A stretch of 64,000 nucleotides of DNA from positions 523,501-587,500 of the forward strand of contig QXJR01000012.1 in assembly GCA_020975725.1 (NCBI GenBank), given 5' to 3'. Under the pieces are notes generated by a model. It worked only from the letters and a program-made list of their open reading frames with translations, ran no database searches and had not been told where the DNA came from. Below, piece by piece: positions 42,026 to 52,450 of the stretch. The DNA is from Picocystis sp. L7. Lineage: Eukaryota > Chlorophyta > Picocystophyceae > Picocystales > Picocystaceae. Each line of letters begins with the position of its first letter. The stretch's first letter is position 1. Both the position numbers and the translations under genes were made by a program.

Positions 42026-42049
42026 CAGGAGAAAAAGCTTTTCAAAACC

Positions 42050-42055
42050 TTTATT
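42050..42055 (-). terminator. Poly(A) signal of MTG1
   Basis: AATAAA on the minus strand, about 85 nt past the MTG1 stop at 42140. Confidence 0.4.
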
Positions 42056-42139
42056 GAAGGGTGCAGGGGCGGTGCCACCGGCCCTGACTACGAGGGAAGA
42101 AATGGAGCACCCATGTTGCGCCACTACGGGATGCACGGA

Positions 42140-43039
42140 TCACCGCAGCACATCCAACGAGACCTGCCCGAACCTCCCCTCTCGGAACAGGCGTACGATC
42201 TGACGACAGGTGGACGGACGAAAATTATGGTTCATCGTATCGCCGCCCAGCACATCCATCAACGCGTTGACTTTGTTTCCCGTTTCTGCATCCATCGCGA
42301 CTAATAGGGACTTCTTGTTCAGTCTTGTCCTGGAATGATCCATGGTCAGACTTCGCAGTCTGCGACGCACCGAGTTGTGCTTGGAGAGCGTTTCGAGCAG
42401 GAATTCCGCAATCTTTTCTTCCCCAACGATCGAGTCCTTGATGACTCCAATGGACGCCAGCCTGAGTCCGGTTTCCTCGTCTTCCACCTTGGGCATCATG
42501 ATGCCCGGCGTATCCAGCAAGTACACGATGGGCTTGGTGCCGATTTGAAACGCCGACAGTTCCCTCGTGACGCCTGGAAGGGGTCCCACGGCTGCTTTGC
42601 TGGTCCGTTCGACCTCGCTGAGGCCTCTCATCGCGTTGATGAGCGTGGACTTGCCCACATTGGGCACTCCTACGACCATGGCCAACAGCATATGGGCATT
42701 GGGGAACCTCTCTCCCAACCTTTCCTTCGTGGCGTGCAAGAGCTTTTCGATGCTCTTGGGCTTCAGTCGGCTCGTAACCATCGCGTCCATGCCTTCCATG
42801 CGCATCTTCTCCATCGCCTTGTGCACCTGGTTGACGTCTGCGAGCTCTGCCTTGTGCAGTGCGACGATCCTCGTTTTGTGTCGCAACATCGCGTCCAGCG
42901 TGGCGTTGGCGGAAGCCCATGGCGCACGCGCGTCTCGCACTTCCACCACCGCATCCACGGCCTTCAGTCTCTGCTGTATGGCCCGTGTGGCCTTGGCCAT
43001 GTGTCCTGGGAACCATTGCACGCTGGCCCGCGTCGCCAT
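42140..43039 (-). CDS. MTG1: Circularly permuted GTPase MTG1/YlqF (organellar ribosome assembly)
   Basis: 299 aa. It opens with VQWFPGHMAKATRAIQQ, the MTG1/RbgA start, then DAVVEVRDARAP. The G motifs are in permuted order: the G4 position first, G1 GVPNVGKST (124-132) next, and G3 DTPG later. The G4 position reads LHKAEL (H62-K63-A64-E65) instead of NKxD. GVTRELSAFQ covers the G2 threonine region. The C-terminal RbgA domain follows (RQIVRLFREGRFG). The family matures the large subunit of mitochondrial or bacterial-type ribosomes. No long presequence is visible, so the organelle is inferred. Confidence 0.9.
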   Translation of the reverse strand: MATRASVQWFPGHMAKATRAIQQRLKAVDAVVEVRDARAPWASANATLDAMLRHKTRIVALHKAELADVNQVHKAMEKMRMEGMDAMVTSRLKPKSIEKLLHATKERLGERFPNAHMLLAMVVGVPNVGKSTLINAMRGLSEVERTSKAAVGPLPGVTRELSAFQIGTKPIVYLLDTPGIMMPKVEDEETGLRLASIGVIKDSIVGEEKIAEFLLETLSKHNSVRRRLRSLTMDHSRTRLNKKSLLVAMDAETGNKVNALMDVLGGDTMNHNFRPSTCRQIVRLFREGRFGQVSLDVLR

Positions 43040-43838
43040 GTCGGTTCTACTCCTCGCAGTCGAGTCCGAGCGTGTGTCGGAAGCTTCTTCGCGTGTCGTT
43101 GTGCTTCGCCTCCGGAAGCATCCACGGGCGGATGGCGAAGAGGGATTCGTTTCCTGAAGGTACGGATTCGCTTCCTGTCCCTTCCTGTTCGCCTTTTCCC
43201 GCTTGTTTCGCGTCGACGTTGCACCTTGGCCAGTCTGGGTTCAATCGTTCAGGTCAACCGCCCATCCACGTCCACGTCTCGGACGCGATCCACTTGTTTC
43301 GTCCAGTGTCTTCTCCTCGCCTTCCCTCGTCCTTCGGCACGTGTTTCGCGTCCCGATTGTCGATCTAGCACCGCCTCGCATCCGATTCGCGCTGCCGCAT
43401 GGCCCGACGAGGCGTCGAAGAAGGGGATCGCCCCGAACGAACCGGAAGGAACGCGGGTTCAATCGGACGGATTGAACCGAACCGTCCGTCCGACGGTCCC
43501 TTTCGGGTTCCGAAGATGGGAGGGTCGGGTCCCCCGGGTTCGTTCGGTTGTGAAATGGGTTGTGAAGTTCGCGAGGAAGTCCACCACGGACCCGAAGCCT
43601 GGTTCGCAACCACGTCGCAAGGCAGGACGTCGTGCGCTTGGGCCTCGCCGCGCCTGAATTTCGACGTGGATGCCAGGTGCACCACCGAACGTCCCTCCAC
43701 TGCAGCGTTTCCCGTCTCCAGATCCGACGGCGTGCGTCCCAGACCTGCAGGAACCGAGCGGCTTTCTCATCGGGGATCGGTTCCCTTTGGGAAAGGAAGA
43801 GGTTGAAAGGAAAGAACCGCCAACGTAGTTGGAAGACG
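43040..43838. promoter_or_regulatory. Divergent promoter region, MTG1 / MED30
   Basis: About 800 bp of GC-rich sequence. A short imperfect inverted block around 43470-43500 (AATCGGACGGATTGAACC) lies near the MED30 side. No gene or RNA recognised. Confidence 0.35.
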
Positions 43839-44207
43839 ATGGAAGCGATGGACGAACGGTGCGAGCGCGGCATGGAGGCGACGCAGGCGTACGCCAGGCG
43901 CGTGGAAGAGCTCCTGGAAGCCGTCGAACGTCGCCAGAAGGATACGGAAGGTGCTGAAGCGGCAGGACAGCGGTACGCAGAAGCCAGGGAAGCCTTGCGG
44001 GACGCGTGCGTCGGTCGCGCCTCGGCAGCGCCCGTGCAGGAAGGTCGAAAGGAGAAGAAGCAGGCGCTCCAAGAGCAGCTCGCGAAGAAGAGACAAGACA
44101 TGAAAAGCATCCTGGACGAACTGCGTGCCCTGGACGGGCAGCTGGTGGCGTGGAGCGATGCCTGTCCATCGCCAAGTTCCGGTTGCGACGTCGCGAGGCC
44201 GCCTTGA
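43839..44207 (+). CDS. MED30: Mediator subunit 30-like protein
   Basis: 122 aa from 43839 (MEAMDERCERGMEATQAY). It is almost wholly alpha-helical. The order of features matches plant MED30: an N-terminal helix, AAGQRYAEAREALRDAC, then a coiled coil ALQEQLAKKRQDMKSILDEL, RALDGQLVAW and a short tail with a Ser/Cys pair after the Trp. MED30 belongs to the Mediator head/middle region in the nucleus. It is shorter than the plant protein, so an upstream exon is possible. The match is by eye and a profile search would be needed to exclude another coiled-coil family. It converges with the VOC gene, 91 bp between stops. Confidence 0.65.
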   Translation: MEAMDERCERGMEATQAYARRVEELLEAVERRQKDTEGAEAAGQRYAEAREALRDACVGRASAAPVQEGRKEKKQALQEQLAKKRQDMKSILDELRALDGQLVAWSDACPSPSSGCDVARPP

Positions 44208-44298
44208 AAGCAGTGTGCGAAAGAGCGACCACCACGTGGAGCGGCGACAAGGTGCCTCCAGCACGTCCATGGCTCCTTTCGGACCTCTGGTTCGTCGA

Positions 44299-44676
44299 TC
44301 AAGACACGTCCTGCGACGCAGATGGCACGTTGGCTTCGAAGAGGCTGATCATGGGACCGTCTGGCGCACGCATGGCGGCCACTTTGCCGTGTGCGTGATA
44401 CTTGATGGGACCGTCCAGCGTCGCACCGAGCTGCAGCAGCTTCGGCACCGTGGCGTCCATGTCCGCCACGTCGAAGGAGAGGAACGGCGTGTATCCAGAC
44501 GTGCGATGTGCTTCGCTGTCCACCTTTTTGAACGCGATGCGCGCACTCCCAGCTTCCAGCTCCGCCCACTCGTCTCCCCAAGCGCGCACTGCGAGTCCCA
44601 GTCCGTCGCGAAAGAACCTCGCCGCAGCGTCCACGTCCCGCTGCAGCAGCAGCACGTGCCTCAGGGACGCCGCCAT
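44299..44676 (-). CDS. VOC/glyoxalase-fold protein
   Basis: 125 aa. One vicinal-oxygen-chelate module with the pattern RHVLLLQRDVDAAARFFRDG, LGLAVRAWGDEWAELEAG and YTPFLSFDVADMDATVPKL. It ends with KVAAMRAPDGPMISLFEA. H7 and the C-terminal Glu of SLFEA are in positions that bind metal in VOC enzymes. A single VOC unit usually dimerises. Substrate cannot be read from sequence; it is like small plant and algal 'glyoxalase/bleomycin resistance' proteins. It lies head-to-tail upstream of nothing else; the OSCA gene follows on the same strand after 290 bp. Confidence 0.85.
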   Translation of the reverse strand: MAASLRHVLLLQRDVDAAARFFRDGLGLAVRAWGDEWAELEAGSARIAFKKVDSEAHRTSGYTPFLSFDVADMDATVPKLLQLGATLDGPIKYHAHGKVAAMRAPDGPMISLFEANVPSASQDVS

Positions 44677-44968
44677 GTGGACAAAGCAGGCGTCCTTCCG
44701 ACGTTCAAACGGCCCTCATGGAATCGCACGTGTGTTTCCTTCCCACTTGGATCCTCAGGCTTCTCCATCCCCCTCGAGGGTGTGGGTGCACTTTTTCTCC
44801 CCACCACATCTGCAAGAGACACCACCTGGACGAGGTGCACAGGGAACACAAGATGGACCCTTCATCCACTCGTCGAATCGGGGGTGTGAAGGCAAGGAAT
44901 CGGGGGCGAAATCTGGTACAAATGGTGTGTGCCCGTGGGTTGGTGATGGAAGCAGATGTGGTGGTGGA

Positions 44969-47380
44969 TTAATTTGTAGGTGGAGTGGACCACGATTCTG
45001 GCAGTTCCGGAGCGTCCAACAACGGAGGCTCCAAATCATGGTGCAGCGGTTCCGGTGGACGCATGCAAGGCATGTGGTAACCTGTGCGAATCCCCTCCGG
45101 AGGAGAAGAAGATTGCCTCTCCAATGCATCGACCATCCCTAAATCACTCTCAAGCCCACCGACATTCTCTGGCATGCGCCGATCCAGCTCGCATACAATC
45201 TGCAGAGGTACAAACAGCATTGCCCTACCGTAGCGTTCGTAAACATAAGAGTAGAAGCCGTATGTCAACAACACTAGCGGAACCAATATAGCTGCAGCAA
45301 TGGGAGATTCCTTCAAGAGCAACACCCCCGCAAGTGTCAACTGCGCAAGCACTAGAATCCAACATACCTTCTGCATGATAGGCATCCAAAGTAAGCCACC
45401 GCTTTCATATTGGTTCTTGGAGGTGACAAATAAGAAGTTGTTGAGGTGCACAAAGTAACCGACCAACATACTCAAAGCGGCAAATGGTGGAACAAGAGGG
45501 TGTATGGTGCTGAAAACAACTGCAACTAGCAGAATGAAGAGATTCTTGCTGATTGCACGCGGAAAAAGCGGGCCTTCTGCAGCTATGGTGTCTTGAACCT
45601 CCTCCTCTGTCCTACAAAGGAAACGAATCTTGATGTGGTAAACAATGATACTGACAACCCTTGAAAGGTCTACTGGCCACCCCACCCAGCTTTGGAGTAA
45701 GATGTAGTTGAGAAAGAAAATAGCAGTAGTTGGAACTGCCTCTCCCAGAAGTTTGATGATGTCCATGAAATCCAAGCCCCCGTCCAGGATGTTGTCGAGC
45801 TCTCCCAATATACTGGCCATGACTGTCACTCCCAAGAACGTGTTGAAAACGCTGAACACGAACAGTTTGGTCGCTGTTCCGCTTTCAAGTTGTGGCAAAG
45901 TGGGCACACCTTCCAGGAACGTTAAGAACCTGCAAATAGGGAGCAGCAGAAGGTTGAACAGCAACAGTGCCAAGCCCGGCAAAAATCCCTGCAAGAAACC
46001 ACGAAACCACTCTGGCAGATCCTTTATGAACGGCAACCACTTCTCCAAGTTAGACAACGTGGTCAGTGAAGCAACAAAGAAGACCGGGATCATCCAGAAA
46101 AGGACGAGCAGGATCAGGAGGCCAGTGACAGCCTTAGACATCCAGTAGCGCCGTGCCTTCTTGGTGGACAGGTTGGCCCAGACCATTGCTGTTGGCTCTT
46201 CTGCAGGGGAGGCCAGCCACAGGTTTCCATCTGAAGCGTGCAAAGACTGCCCGGCTAGAACCGCAGTTTTGCGTGACTTGAAAGTGACCACTGCTGCGGC
46301 TACCGGTTGATTCAATGCCTCCAACTGCAGTTTCTCTAGCTCTGCTCTCATTCTTGTGGTCTTCTCCATGTAATGGATATACTTCTCCTTGATTTCCTCC
46401 AATTTCTTCGCTTGTTTTGGTACAGAAGAATCCAGCTTAGGAGCATTCTTTTTCATTAAGAGAAAGCCCTGTCCATCGCTGATCTCGTAGTCTGCTTTAG
46501 CCCTGGCCAGCTTTTTCAAATTCTTTTCATATCGAATCCACAGTTTTTCAACCTCTTTGGTATCACTTGGGGAACATGAGACCTGCTCGATCTCGTTGGG
46601 AAATTCGGCTTCAAAGAATCTGATCACATCGTCCCTCTTGAGATTGCTGTTCTTCGCGAGGGATGCCTTCAACGACTTTGCAAAGCTTGCACCTTTCGTG
46701 GCAAGAGGGGCTGCATCTTTCATCCCATCCACTTTCTCATATTCTTCATCCTCGGGCTGGCTGGGCAGATCGGTCACAAGGGTTGAGAAGGCTTTGATGC
46801 CTGCATCACCGATGGACAGGGACTCGATCCTAATCTTTGCAATCTTCCTTGTCAGGTCCATCAGAAACCAAAAGCTGATGAAGGAAAAGAGGTAGCACAT
46901 GATCATTGAAGCCCATAGCCGGGATGACTTCGGTTCCACACGGGACAGGGAGAACTGGTTGAACCACACGTCGATTGACGGTTGCAGCGTCCCTCCGCTG
47001 GTCATGTAGATGGGCACGAGGATGACCCATCCTAGGACACTGAAGATGAGGGCCAGTTTGATGATCAACTTCTCTACCATCAAGAAGACGGCTTTGTCCG
47101 CCCCCCGTGTCCTCAGCACGTCGCCTTCGTTGTACTTGAACAGTTCCTTGATCCAGGCAAAGGCACCTTTCGGCATGTACTGGATGCCGAGTTTGTCTCC
47201 CGTACCATCTTCGTTCTGGTTCAACAGCAGCATTGGTGCGTAGATTCTCTTCTCGTAGGTATCTTTGGTCCGGAACAGACAGGTAAGTCCTACGAACACC
47301 GTTCCCACGACGAGTGGGATCAGCAGCAGCCACAGGAACTCCGCCGGCGTCTGCGCGTCGATTTCTCCAGGGTCGTCCAT
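44969..47380 (-). CDS. OSCA/TMEM63 (CSC1-like) mechanosensitive cation channel
   Basis: An intronless 803-aa protein. The N-terminal RSN1_TM-like helix (EFLWLLLIPLVVGTVFVGL) is followed by a large cytosolic RRM-like domain (about residues 190-430, with AAAVVTFKSRKTAVLAGQ). The pore domain (DUF221) has many helices, including WMIPVFFVASLTTLSNLEKW, LPGLALLLFNLLLLPICRFL and IFFLNYILLQSWVGWPVDL. Its late part has IHPLVPPFAALSMLVGYFV and NQYESGGLLWMPIM. The C-terminal tail is Pro-rich. The family includes osmotically gated calcium-permeable channels of the plasma membrane. A KDZ transposon begins 254 bp upstream of the start. Confidence 0.92.
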   Translation of the reverse strand: MDDPGEIDAQTPAEFLWLLLIPLVVGTVFVGLTCLFRTKDTYEKRIYAPMLLLNQNEDGTGDKLGIQYMPKGAFAWIKELFKYNEGDVLRTRGADKAVFLMVEKLIIKLALIFSVLGWVILVPIYMTSGGTLQPSIDVWFNQFSLSRVEPKSSRLWASMIMCYLFSFISFWFLMDLTRKIAKIRIESLSIGDAGIKAFSTLVTDLPSQPEDEEYEKVDGMKDAAPLATKGASFAKSLKASLAKNSNLKRDDVIRFFEAEFPNEIEQVSCSPSDTKEVEKLWIRYEKNLKKLARAKADYEISDGQGFLLMKKNAPKLDSSVPKQAKKLEEIKEKYIHYMEKTTRMRAELEKLQLEALNQPVAAAVVTFKSRKTAVLAGQSLHASDGNLWLASPAEEPTAMVWANLSTKKARRYWMSKAVTGLLILLVLFWMIPVFFVASLTTLSNLEKWLPFIKDLPEWFRGFLQGFLPGLALLLFNLLLLPICRFLTFLEGVPTLPQLESGTATKLFVFSVFNTFLGVTVMASILGELDNILDGGLDFMDIIKLLGEAVPTTAIFFLNYILLQSWVGWPVDLSRVVSIIVYHIKIRFLCRTEEEVQDTIAAEGPLFPRAISKNLFILLVAVVFSTIHPLVPPFAALSMLVGYFVHLNNFLFVTSKNQYESGGLLWMPIMQKVCWILVLAQLTLAGVLLLKESPIAAAILVPLVLLTYGFYSYVYERYGRAMLFVPLQIVCELDRRMPENVGGLESDLGMVDALERQSSSPPEGIRTGYHMPCMRPPEPLHHDLEPPLLDAPELPESWSTPPTN

Positions 47381-47633
47381 GGTTCACCGCCTCCTCCTTC
47401 TGCTGTTCCCGGCCTCAGGTGTTCCCCTTTCACGTCCAATCGCTCTCGCTTGACGGTGGGTGCAGAACCGCCGTGTCGCTTCTTCGATGGGTGCTTCCAA
47501 CTCCCACACCGAAGCCGTGCTGCAGCACACAGCCTGGACGACGTGCCTGGGGTGTGTGGTTGGGTGGAAGGGGACCAGGACCCCCCCGACCCCGCCCTGT
47601 CCCATGGATCGACCCCACTGGGGCGTCCCAGGG

Positions 47634-47940
47634 CAGTAAGGGATAGTGTCGAATCAATTGAATTAAAGGCACAGAAACAGCAAACGTTTCCCACACTGTC
47701 TCTCTCAAGGGGGGGTGCTGCATATGCTCAATATGCAGCAAAGTGGGGAAAAGGGGAAAATCGGGATTCCATCGGGGTGTCCACGAGCAGCGCCGATCAT
47801 GGCGCGGCTCGGGACAACATCGGACCCGCGCACAGGCGCACGAGTGATCAACGCGCACCTCTGCGCCGGCCCCTCGACACAGGATGATCTAGTGGACCTC
47901 CATGTAGAGGGAGAAGGCAAAATCGTACGTGATGGGAGGC
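47634..47940 (+). repeat. Left terminal inverted repeat of the KDZ element
   Basis: Complement of 55115-55421, with differences seen only within the first five bases. It contains a hairpin, GCTGCATAT-gctca-ATATGCAGC, at 47717-47739, a likely transposase-binding site. Confidence 0.9.
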
Positions 47941-49254
47941 TGCTGCTCGAGGATTCGAGGCCGTCCTGCACCTCGTGCAGGAGCTCCAGGACGCTGCTGC
48001 TCGAGGATTCGAGGCCGTCCTGCAGCACGTGCAGGAGCTCCAGGACGCTGCTGCTCGTCGATTCGAGGCCGTCCTGCAGCTCGTGCAGGAGCTCCAGGAC
48101 GCTGCTGCTCGAGGATTCGAGGCCGTCCTGCAGCTCGTGCAGGAGCTCCAGGACGCTGCTGCTCGTCGATTCGAGGCCGTCCTGCACCTCGTGCAGGAGC
48201 TCCAGGACGCTGCTGCTCGACGATTCGAGGCCGTCCTGCAGCTCGTGCAGGAGCTCCAGGACGCTGCTGCTCGAGGATTCGAGACCGTCCTGCACCTCGT
48301 GCAGGAGCTCCAGGACGCTGCTGCTCGACGATTCGAGGCCGTCCTGCAGCTCGCGCAGGAGCTCCAGGACGCTGCTGCTCGACGATTCGAGGCCGTCCTG
48401 CACCTCGTGCAGGAGCTCCAGGACGCTGCTGCTCGTCGATTCGAGGCCGTCCTGCAGCTCGTGCAGGAGCTCCAGGACGCTGCTGCTCGAGGATTCGAGG
48501 CCGTCCTGCAGCTCGTGCAGGAGCTCCAGGACGCTGCTGCTCGAGGATTCGAGACCGTCCTGCAGCTCGCGCAGGAGCTCCAGGACGCTGCTGCTCGTCG
48601 ATTCGAGGCCGTCCTGCAGCTCGTGCAGGAGCTCCAGGACGCTGCTGCTCGACGATTCGAGGCCGTCCTGCAGCTCGTGCAGGAGCTCCAGGACGCTGCT
48701 GCTCGAGGATTCGAGGCCGTCCTGCAGCTCGTGCAGGAGCTCCAGGACGCTGCTGCTCGAGGATTCGAGGCCGTCCTGCAGCTCGCGCAGGAGCTCCAGG
48801 ACGCTGCTGCTCGTCGATACGAGGCCGTCCTGCAGCTCGTGCAGGAGCTCCAGGACGCTGCTGCTCGAGGATTCGAGGCCGTCCTGCAGCTCGTGCAGGA
48901 GCTCCAGGACGCTGCTGCTCGAGGATTCGAGACCGTCCTGCACCTCGTGCAGGAGCTCCAGGACGCTGCTGCTCGACGATTCGAGGCCGTCCTGCAGCTC
49001 GCGCAGGAGCTCCAGGACGCTGCTGCTCGTCGATACGAGGCCGTCCTGCAGCTCGTGCAGGAGCTCCAGGACGCTGCTGCTCGACGATTCGAGGCCGTCC
49101 TGCAGCTCGTGCAGGAGCTCCAGGACGCTGCTGCTCGAGGATTCGAGACCGTCCTGCACCTCGTGCAGGAGCTCCAGGACGCTGCTGCTCGAGGATTCGA
49201 GACCGTCCTGCAGCTCGCGCAGGAGCTCCAGGACGCTGCTGCTCGCGGATTCGA
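47941..49254 (+). repeat. Left 54-bp minisatellite array (about 24 copies)
   Basis: The unit begins TGCTGCTCGAGGATTCGAGG and ends GAGCTCCAGGACGC. It has a short internal hairpin, CCTGCA..TGCAGG. The period of 54 bp (18 codons) leaves all six frames open across the array. Variation is limited to a few positions (CTCGAGGATT, CTCGACGATT or CTCGTCGATT; CTGCAGCTC or CTGCACCTC; CTCGTGCAGG or CTCGCGCAGG). Confidence 0.95.
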
Positions 49255-49580
49255 ATCCAATCTCCTTTTTAAGTTGAAAATGTTTGTGTTGATTTTGAAA
49301 ACTTTTTGTATTTGAAAGTCAACGACGGCAGTCGAGGATGGGTGTGTTCTCTAGAATATGCGCTGATGCTAGGAAATTGTCGAGCATACACCCTTGCTGA
49401 TTGGGGAAGGGTTTATGGTTTTGCTTTTGAGAACGTTCCATGCACGAGCTCGTGTTTTCAAATTTCGCACCTTTCAGGCGAACAATAGGTGTACAGTCGA
49501 TGAACAAGAATCCTCCCTATTGGATATGTCTAGAGGCTTTTCATATCGAATGCTAAAAAGAGAAATGGACTGTCAAGCCC

Positions 49581-52358
49581 TTACATGTGGCACAAGGAAG
49601 ATAGGAGCTCATTCCCGCCCCTGTTCTTCTTTGCATTCCACATTAAGACATGAGCAAGTGTAATCACCATGTAACCCACTTGATTGCTGAACATCATGGT
49701 ATTCTGATGAAGCCTCACATCCGCATTGTGTTGCTCACTGAGAGGGCCATTAGTGATACACTTGTCATTGCTAGAGCAAAAATGTGTAGGAGCTGTTGTA
49801 TGATTTTTGTGATGAGCTTGATCTTGCAAAAAAATTGTTTTCGCGAAGAACTCAGCCTCTCGAGAGGCACACACCAACTGCAGCTCTTTAGCATTATCAT
49901 ACACCACCTTCGAAGGTGGCTCCCTAAAAAAAGCATACAAAAACTCCATGATCTCCACTGTACTCTCAGAGTCAAAACCATGAATGATATGGAAGCCAAC
50001 CACTTTAGAGCAAGTACCGCACAAGTAGTGAACTACACCTGGTACCATCTCATTGCTGCGCTTATAGTCCTTTTCTTGTCTAATTGTCGATGATTTCCCG
50101 TGGTACCTTCCAAAACGCACAAATTTCCCATGGGGACCTATACATCCTGTCCTCAACGCAAACTCGAGATCCTCCATTTCAGAGTGCTTCTTAGCTATTG
50201 ATTCAGTGTCCGTTCTTGCAACCTGCAGCTCCAAGATATCCTTTGCTTTGCTGCTCTTCTCAAGTCGTCCAAGGAGGTACGCACATAGGCTTCGTAGATT
50301 TTTATGTCCCCCTCTACCATGCTTGGAAAGGAAGTGCATGGCCATGCCTAGATGCCTACTTTCCAATGAGACATCGCGAATGTGACCAACTGTCCACTCT
50401 GTTATGTCCCCTTTACAATAATTTTCTAGAACCACTTTGGCATTTGGAGGGATGAAGGTGTTCAAGGGATATATCGATCCAATGGCCTGGCAAATGCCTA
50501 CCAATGGTGTAGCAATTACCCACCGGTTAGGCTTGCATTCGTGTACATGATAGCCTAAAACTTTGAATGGCCCCCGTAGCTTCCCTAAAGCATCCTCCAA
50601 TTGTGCGCCATCAACACCACTTGATCCAAGTTTCCAAAGGATATCCCTTACTTCGATACTGGGATAGTTCCTTGAATGTGGGATAACTAGTTGTCCTTCT
50701 TTGTGTTTTACCCAAGGATGCTCAAAAGCAGACCAATCTTTCCTAAAACCCAGTACCATACCATCAATATGGATAACTCTTGGTCCATCGCGGTCCATGC
50801 ATGGGCAATTCGTTGGTTGTATCTGGGAGAAATCAATGCCCAGTATCAAAAGTTGCATTGCTTCCCTAAACGGCCGTTTGACCGAATGAAGCAGTTGGTT
50901 GAGAGTCATTTTAGGAAGCGAGGCCTTAGTGGAATGGTACAGCACTCTCTTCACAAAAGATGAGCAAAGTGATGTATAGCTGCTGTTGGATTCACTAAAA
51001 CCATGCCAACTCATAGCAAGCTCCGCTGTGACGAATACAACATCATGAACAAGGACTGAGTTGGTTTTCGAGACCCAAGGTACGAAGCACAGTTGTGGCA
51101 TACGAGGGTCCGTATAGCAGAACTTACAGAGCATTGCGTTCTTCACGTAGAAGAAACCTGTTTCAGATAACAACATTTGGGGCTCTCTTGCCAAGTAACC
51201 CACGCTTGCATTGCACGAATTGCATTGTGTTGCCTCGGTTAGGACACCCTGGAGAGATTGCATATCCAGGGTGTTTCTTTCGTTCGAAGCGTCCAAAGCT
51301 ATGGAACATAGCAACTCCTTTGTCCTGAGGATGTCGTCCTTGTTTGCACCGATGTTGTCTATGAGGAAGTTAGGAGCAAACCTGCGCCTTGCAATGCTTT
51401 GCAACACCATAGCCTGATCTATGAGCCGAGTCACTGACTTGTTCACAAGATTGCTATCTTTTCCTTTTGATTGTACTTTCAGCCCTTTCAGTAGACATCG
51501 GACGTGTGCACAAGTAGATGTTCCCCTCGAGCAAGTCAAGCACGTTCGATTACCACCATACTCTTGCAAGAGTCCCCAGTCAAACACATTCGTTGCCATA
51601 CCACAACAAACAGCAAAGTACGTCCTGCCGTCACGCTCTAGTTGGAACGAAAAAGCCATCCCAACTCTGCTGATGCTCTCATCCTCGGCTGCATTAAGCA
51701 ATGTGTCTTGTTGTGGAGCATTGGTTTCCGTCATACAATTCTCCAGGTTCTCACCGGTGAAGCCTTCGCAAATGATGTTTAAGTTACTGGCATGATTAGT
51801 TGCAATTGGGTCCAACGCTGTCGGATAGACTTTCAACAACACCTCCCCGCACTTGCAAAGACAGCCATCATCTTCGCTTGCCATGTCGATTGCATACCAA
51901 TGACTACCACCACACCCTGGTGTTGTGCAATAGCTAATCATTCTTCGATTTCGTGTCTGCTTGATGGTGCAAACACCCAAAGGCCTCAATGACGTTGTTC
52001 TCGCAGTCCCGATGACCACATGAACTAGCGTACCAGGTACTGAATGGAGTCGAATTATTCCATTACATGCAAGCCAGGTCATGGAGAGATTGACATCGCT
52101 ATCTTCGACAATGGTTTCATCAATAGGAAAAATACCTGCCTGTATGGAGTCATAAACCATTGAATCATGCATCGGTGCCTCTCCTTCTTCCTCACTTGCA
52201 TATGTTGTTGTGTCGTTATCGCCGAAATTCTCCCTCGGGTGGCAACCTTCCTCAGAACCCGCTTCCAAGGTAGTTCTGCAGGTGTTTGGTGAAGATCTCA
52301 AGCGGCTAGGGTTGCGTCTTTTGCAACGAAGAAAGTGGCTCTTAAAGTGCTTCGGCAT
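49581..52358 (-). CDS. KDZ-superfamily transposase (cysteine-rich DDE)
   Basis: The minus-strand frame is open from 52685 to 49581. The likely start is the Met at 52358 (MPKHFKSHFLRCKRR), because the first 109 codons overlap the central palindrome. Numbering here is from 52685. A SWIM-like zinc site (CLTCSRGTSTCAHV) lies in the first half, followed by cysteine clusters CNSCNAS and CKFC. The catalytic core shows CPCMDRDGPRVIHIDGMVLG with D641, SKVVYDNAKEL with D930, an HHKNH pair after DQA, and GPLSEQHNADVRL with E984. This layout matches KDZ transposases and the derived vertebrate HMGXB3 C-terminus. It would cut and paste the element in the nucleus. The frame is intact. Codon usage is AT-richer than in host genes. 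Confidence 0.8.
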   Translation of the reverse strand: MPKHFKSHFLRCKRRNPSRLRSSPNTCRTTLEAGSEEGCHPRENFGDNDTTTYASEEEGEAPMHDSMVYDSIQAGIFPIDETIVEDSDVNLSMTWLACNGIIRLHSVPGTLVHVVIGTARTTSLRPLGVCTIKQTRNRRMISYCTTPGCGGSHWYAIDMASEDDGCLCKCGEVLLKVYPTALDPIATNHASNLNIICEGFTGENLENCMTETNAPQQDTLLNAAEDESISRVGMAFSFQLERDGRTYFAVCCGMATNVFDWGLLQEYGGNRTCLTCSRGTSTCAHVRCLLKGLKVQSKGKDSNLVNKSVTRLIDQAMVLQSIARRRFAPNFLIDNIGANKDDILRTKELLCSIALDASNERNTLDMQSLQGVLTEATQCNSCNASVGYLAREPQMLLSETGFFYVKNAMLCKFCYTDPRMPQLCFVPWVSKTNSVLVHDVVFVTAELAMSWHGFSESNSSYTSLCSSFVKRVLYHSTKASLPKMTLNQLLHSVKRPFREAMQLLILGIDFSQIQPTNCPCMDRDGPRVIHIDGMVLGFRKDWSAFEHPWVKHKEGQLVIPHSRNYPSIEVRDILWKLGSSGVDGAQLEDALGKLRGPFKVLGYHVHECKPNRWVIATPLVGICQAIGSIYPLNTFIPPNAKVVLENYCKGDITEWTVGHIRDVSLESRHLGMAMHFLSKHGRGGHKNLRSLCAYLLGRLEKSSKAKDILELQVARTDTESIAKKHSEMEDLEFALRTGCIGPHGKFVRFGRYHGKSSTIRQEKDYKRSNEMVPGVVHYLCGTCSKVVGFHIIHGFDSESTVEIMEFLYAFFREPPSKVVYDNAKELQLVCASREAEFFAKTIFLQDQAHHKNHTTAPTHFCSSNDKCITNGPLSEQHNADVRLHQNTMMFSNQVGYMVITLAHVLMWNAKKNRGGNELLSSLCHM

Positions 52359-52450
52359 TCTAACAGGCACGACTAATACGGTAGTGAATCCGAGTGACGG
52401 TCTGAAGTGAAGGACCGTCGAAGAAGCAACGTGTTTTCTGTCTCCTGCCA

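Noticed and set aside
47705-49315. Long open frames of 450-520 codons across the left minisatellite on both strands
   Set aside because: All six frames are open because the 54-bp unit is a multiple of three and stop-free. No start context or family supports one, so only the repeat is annotated.
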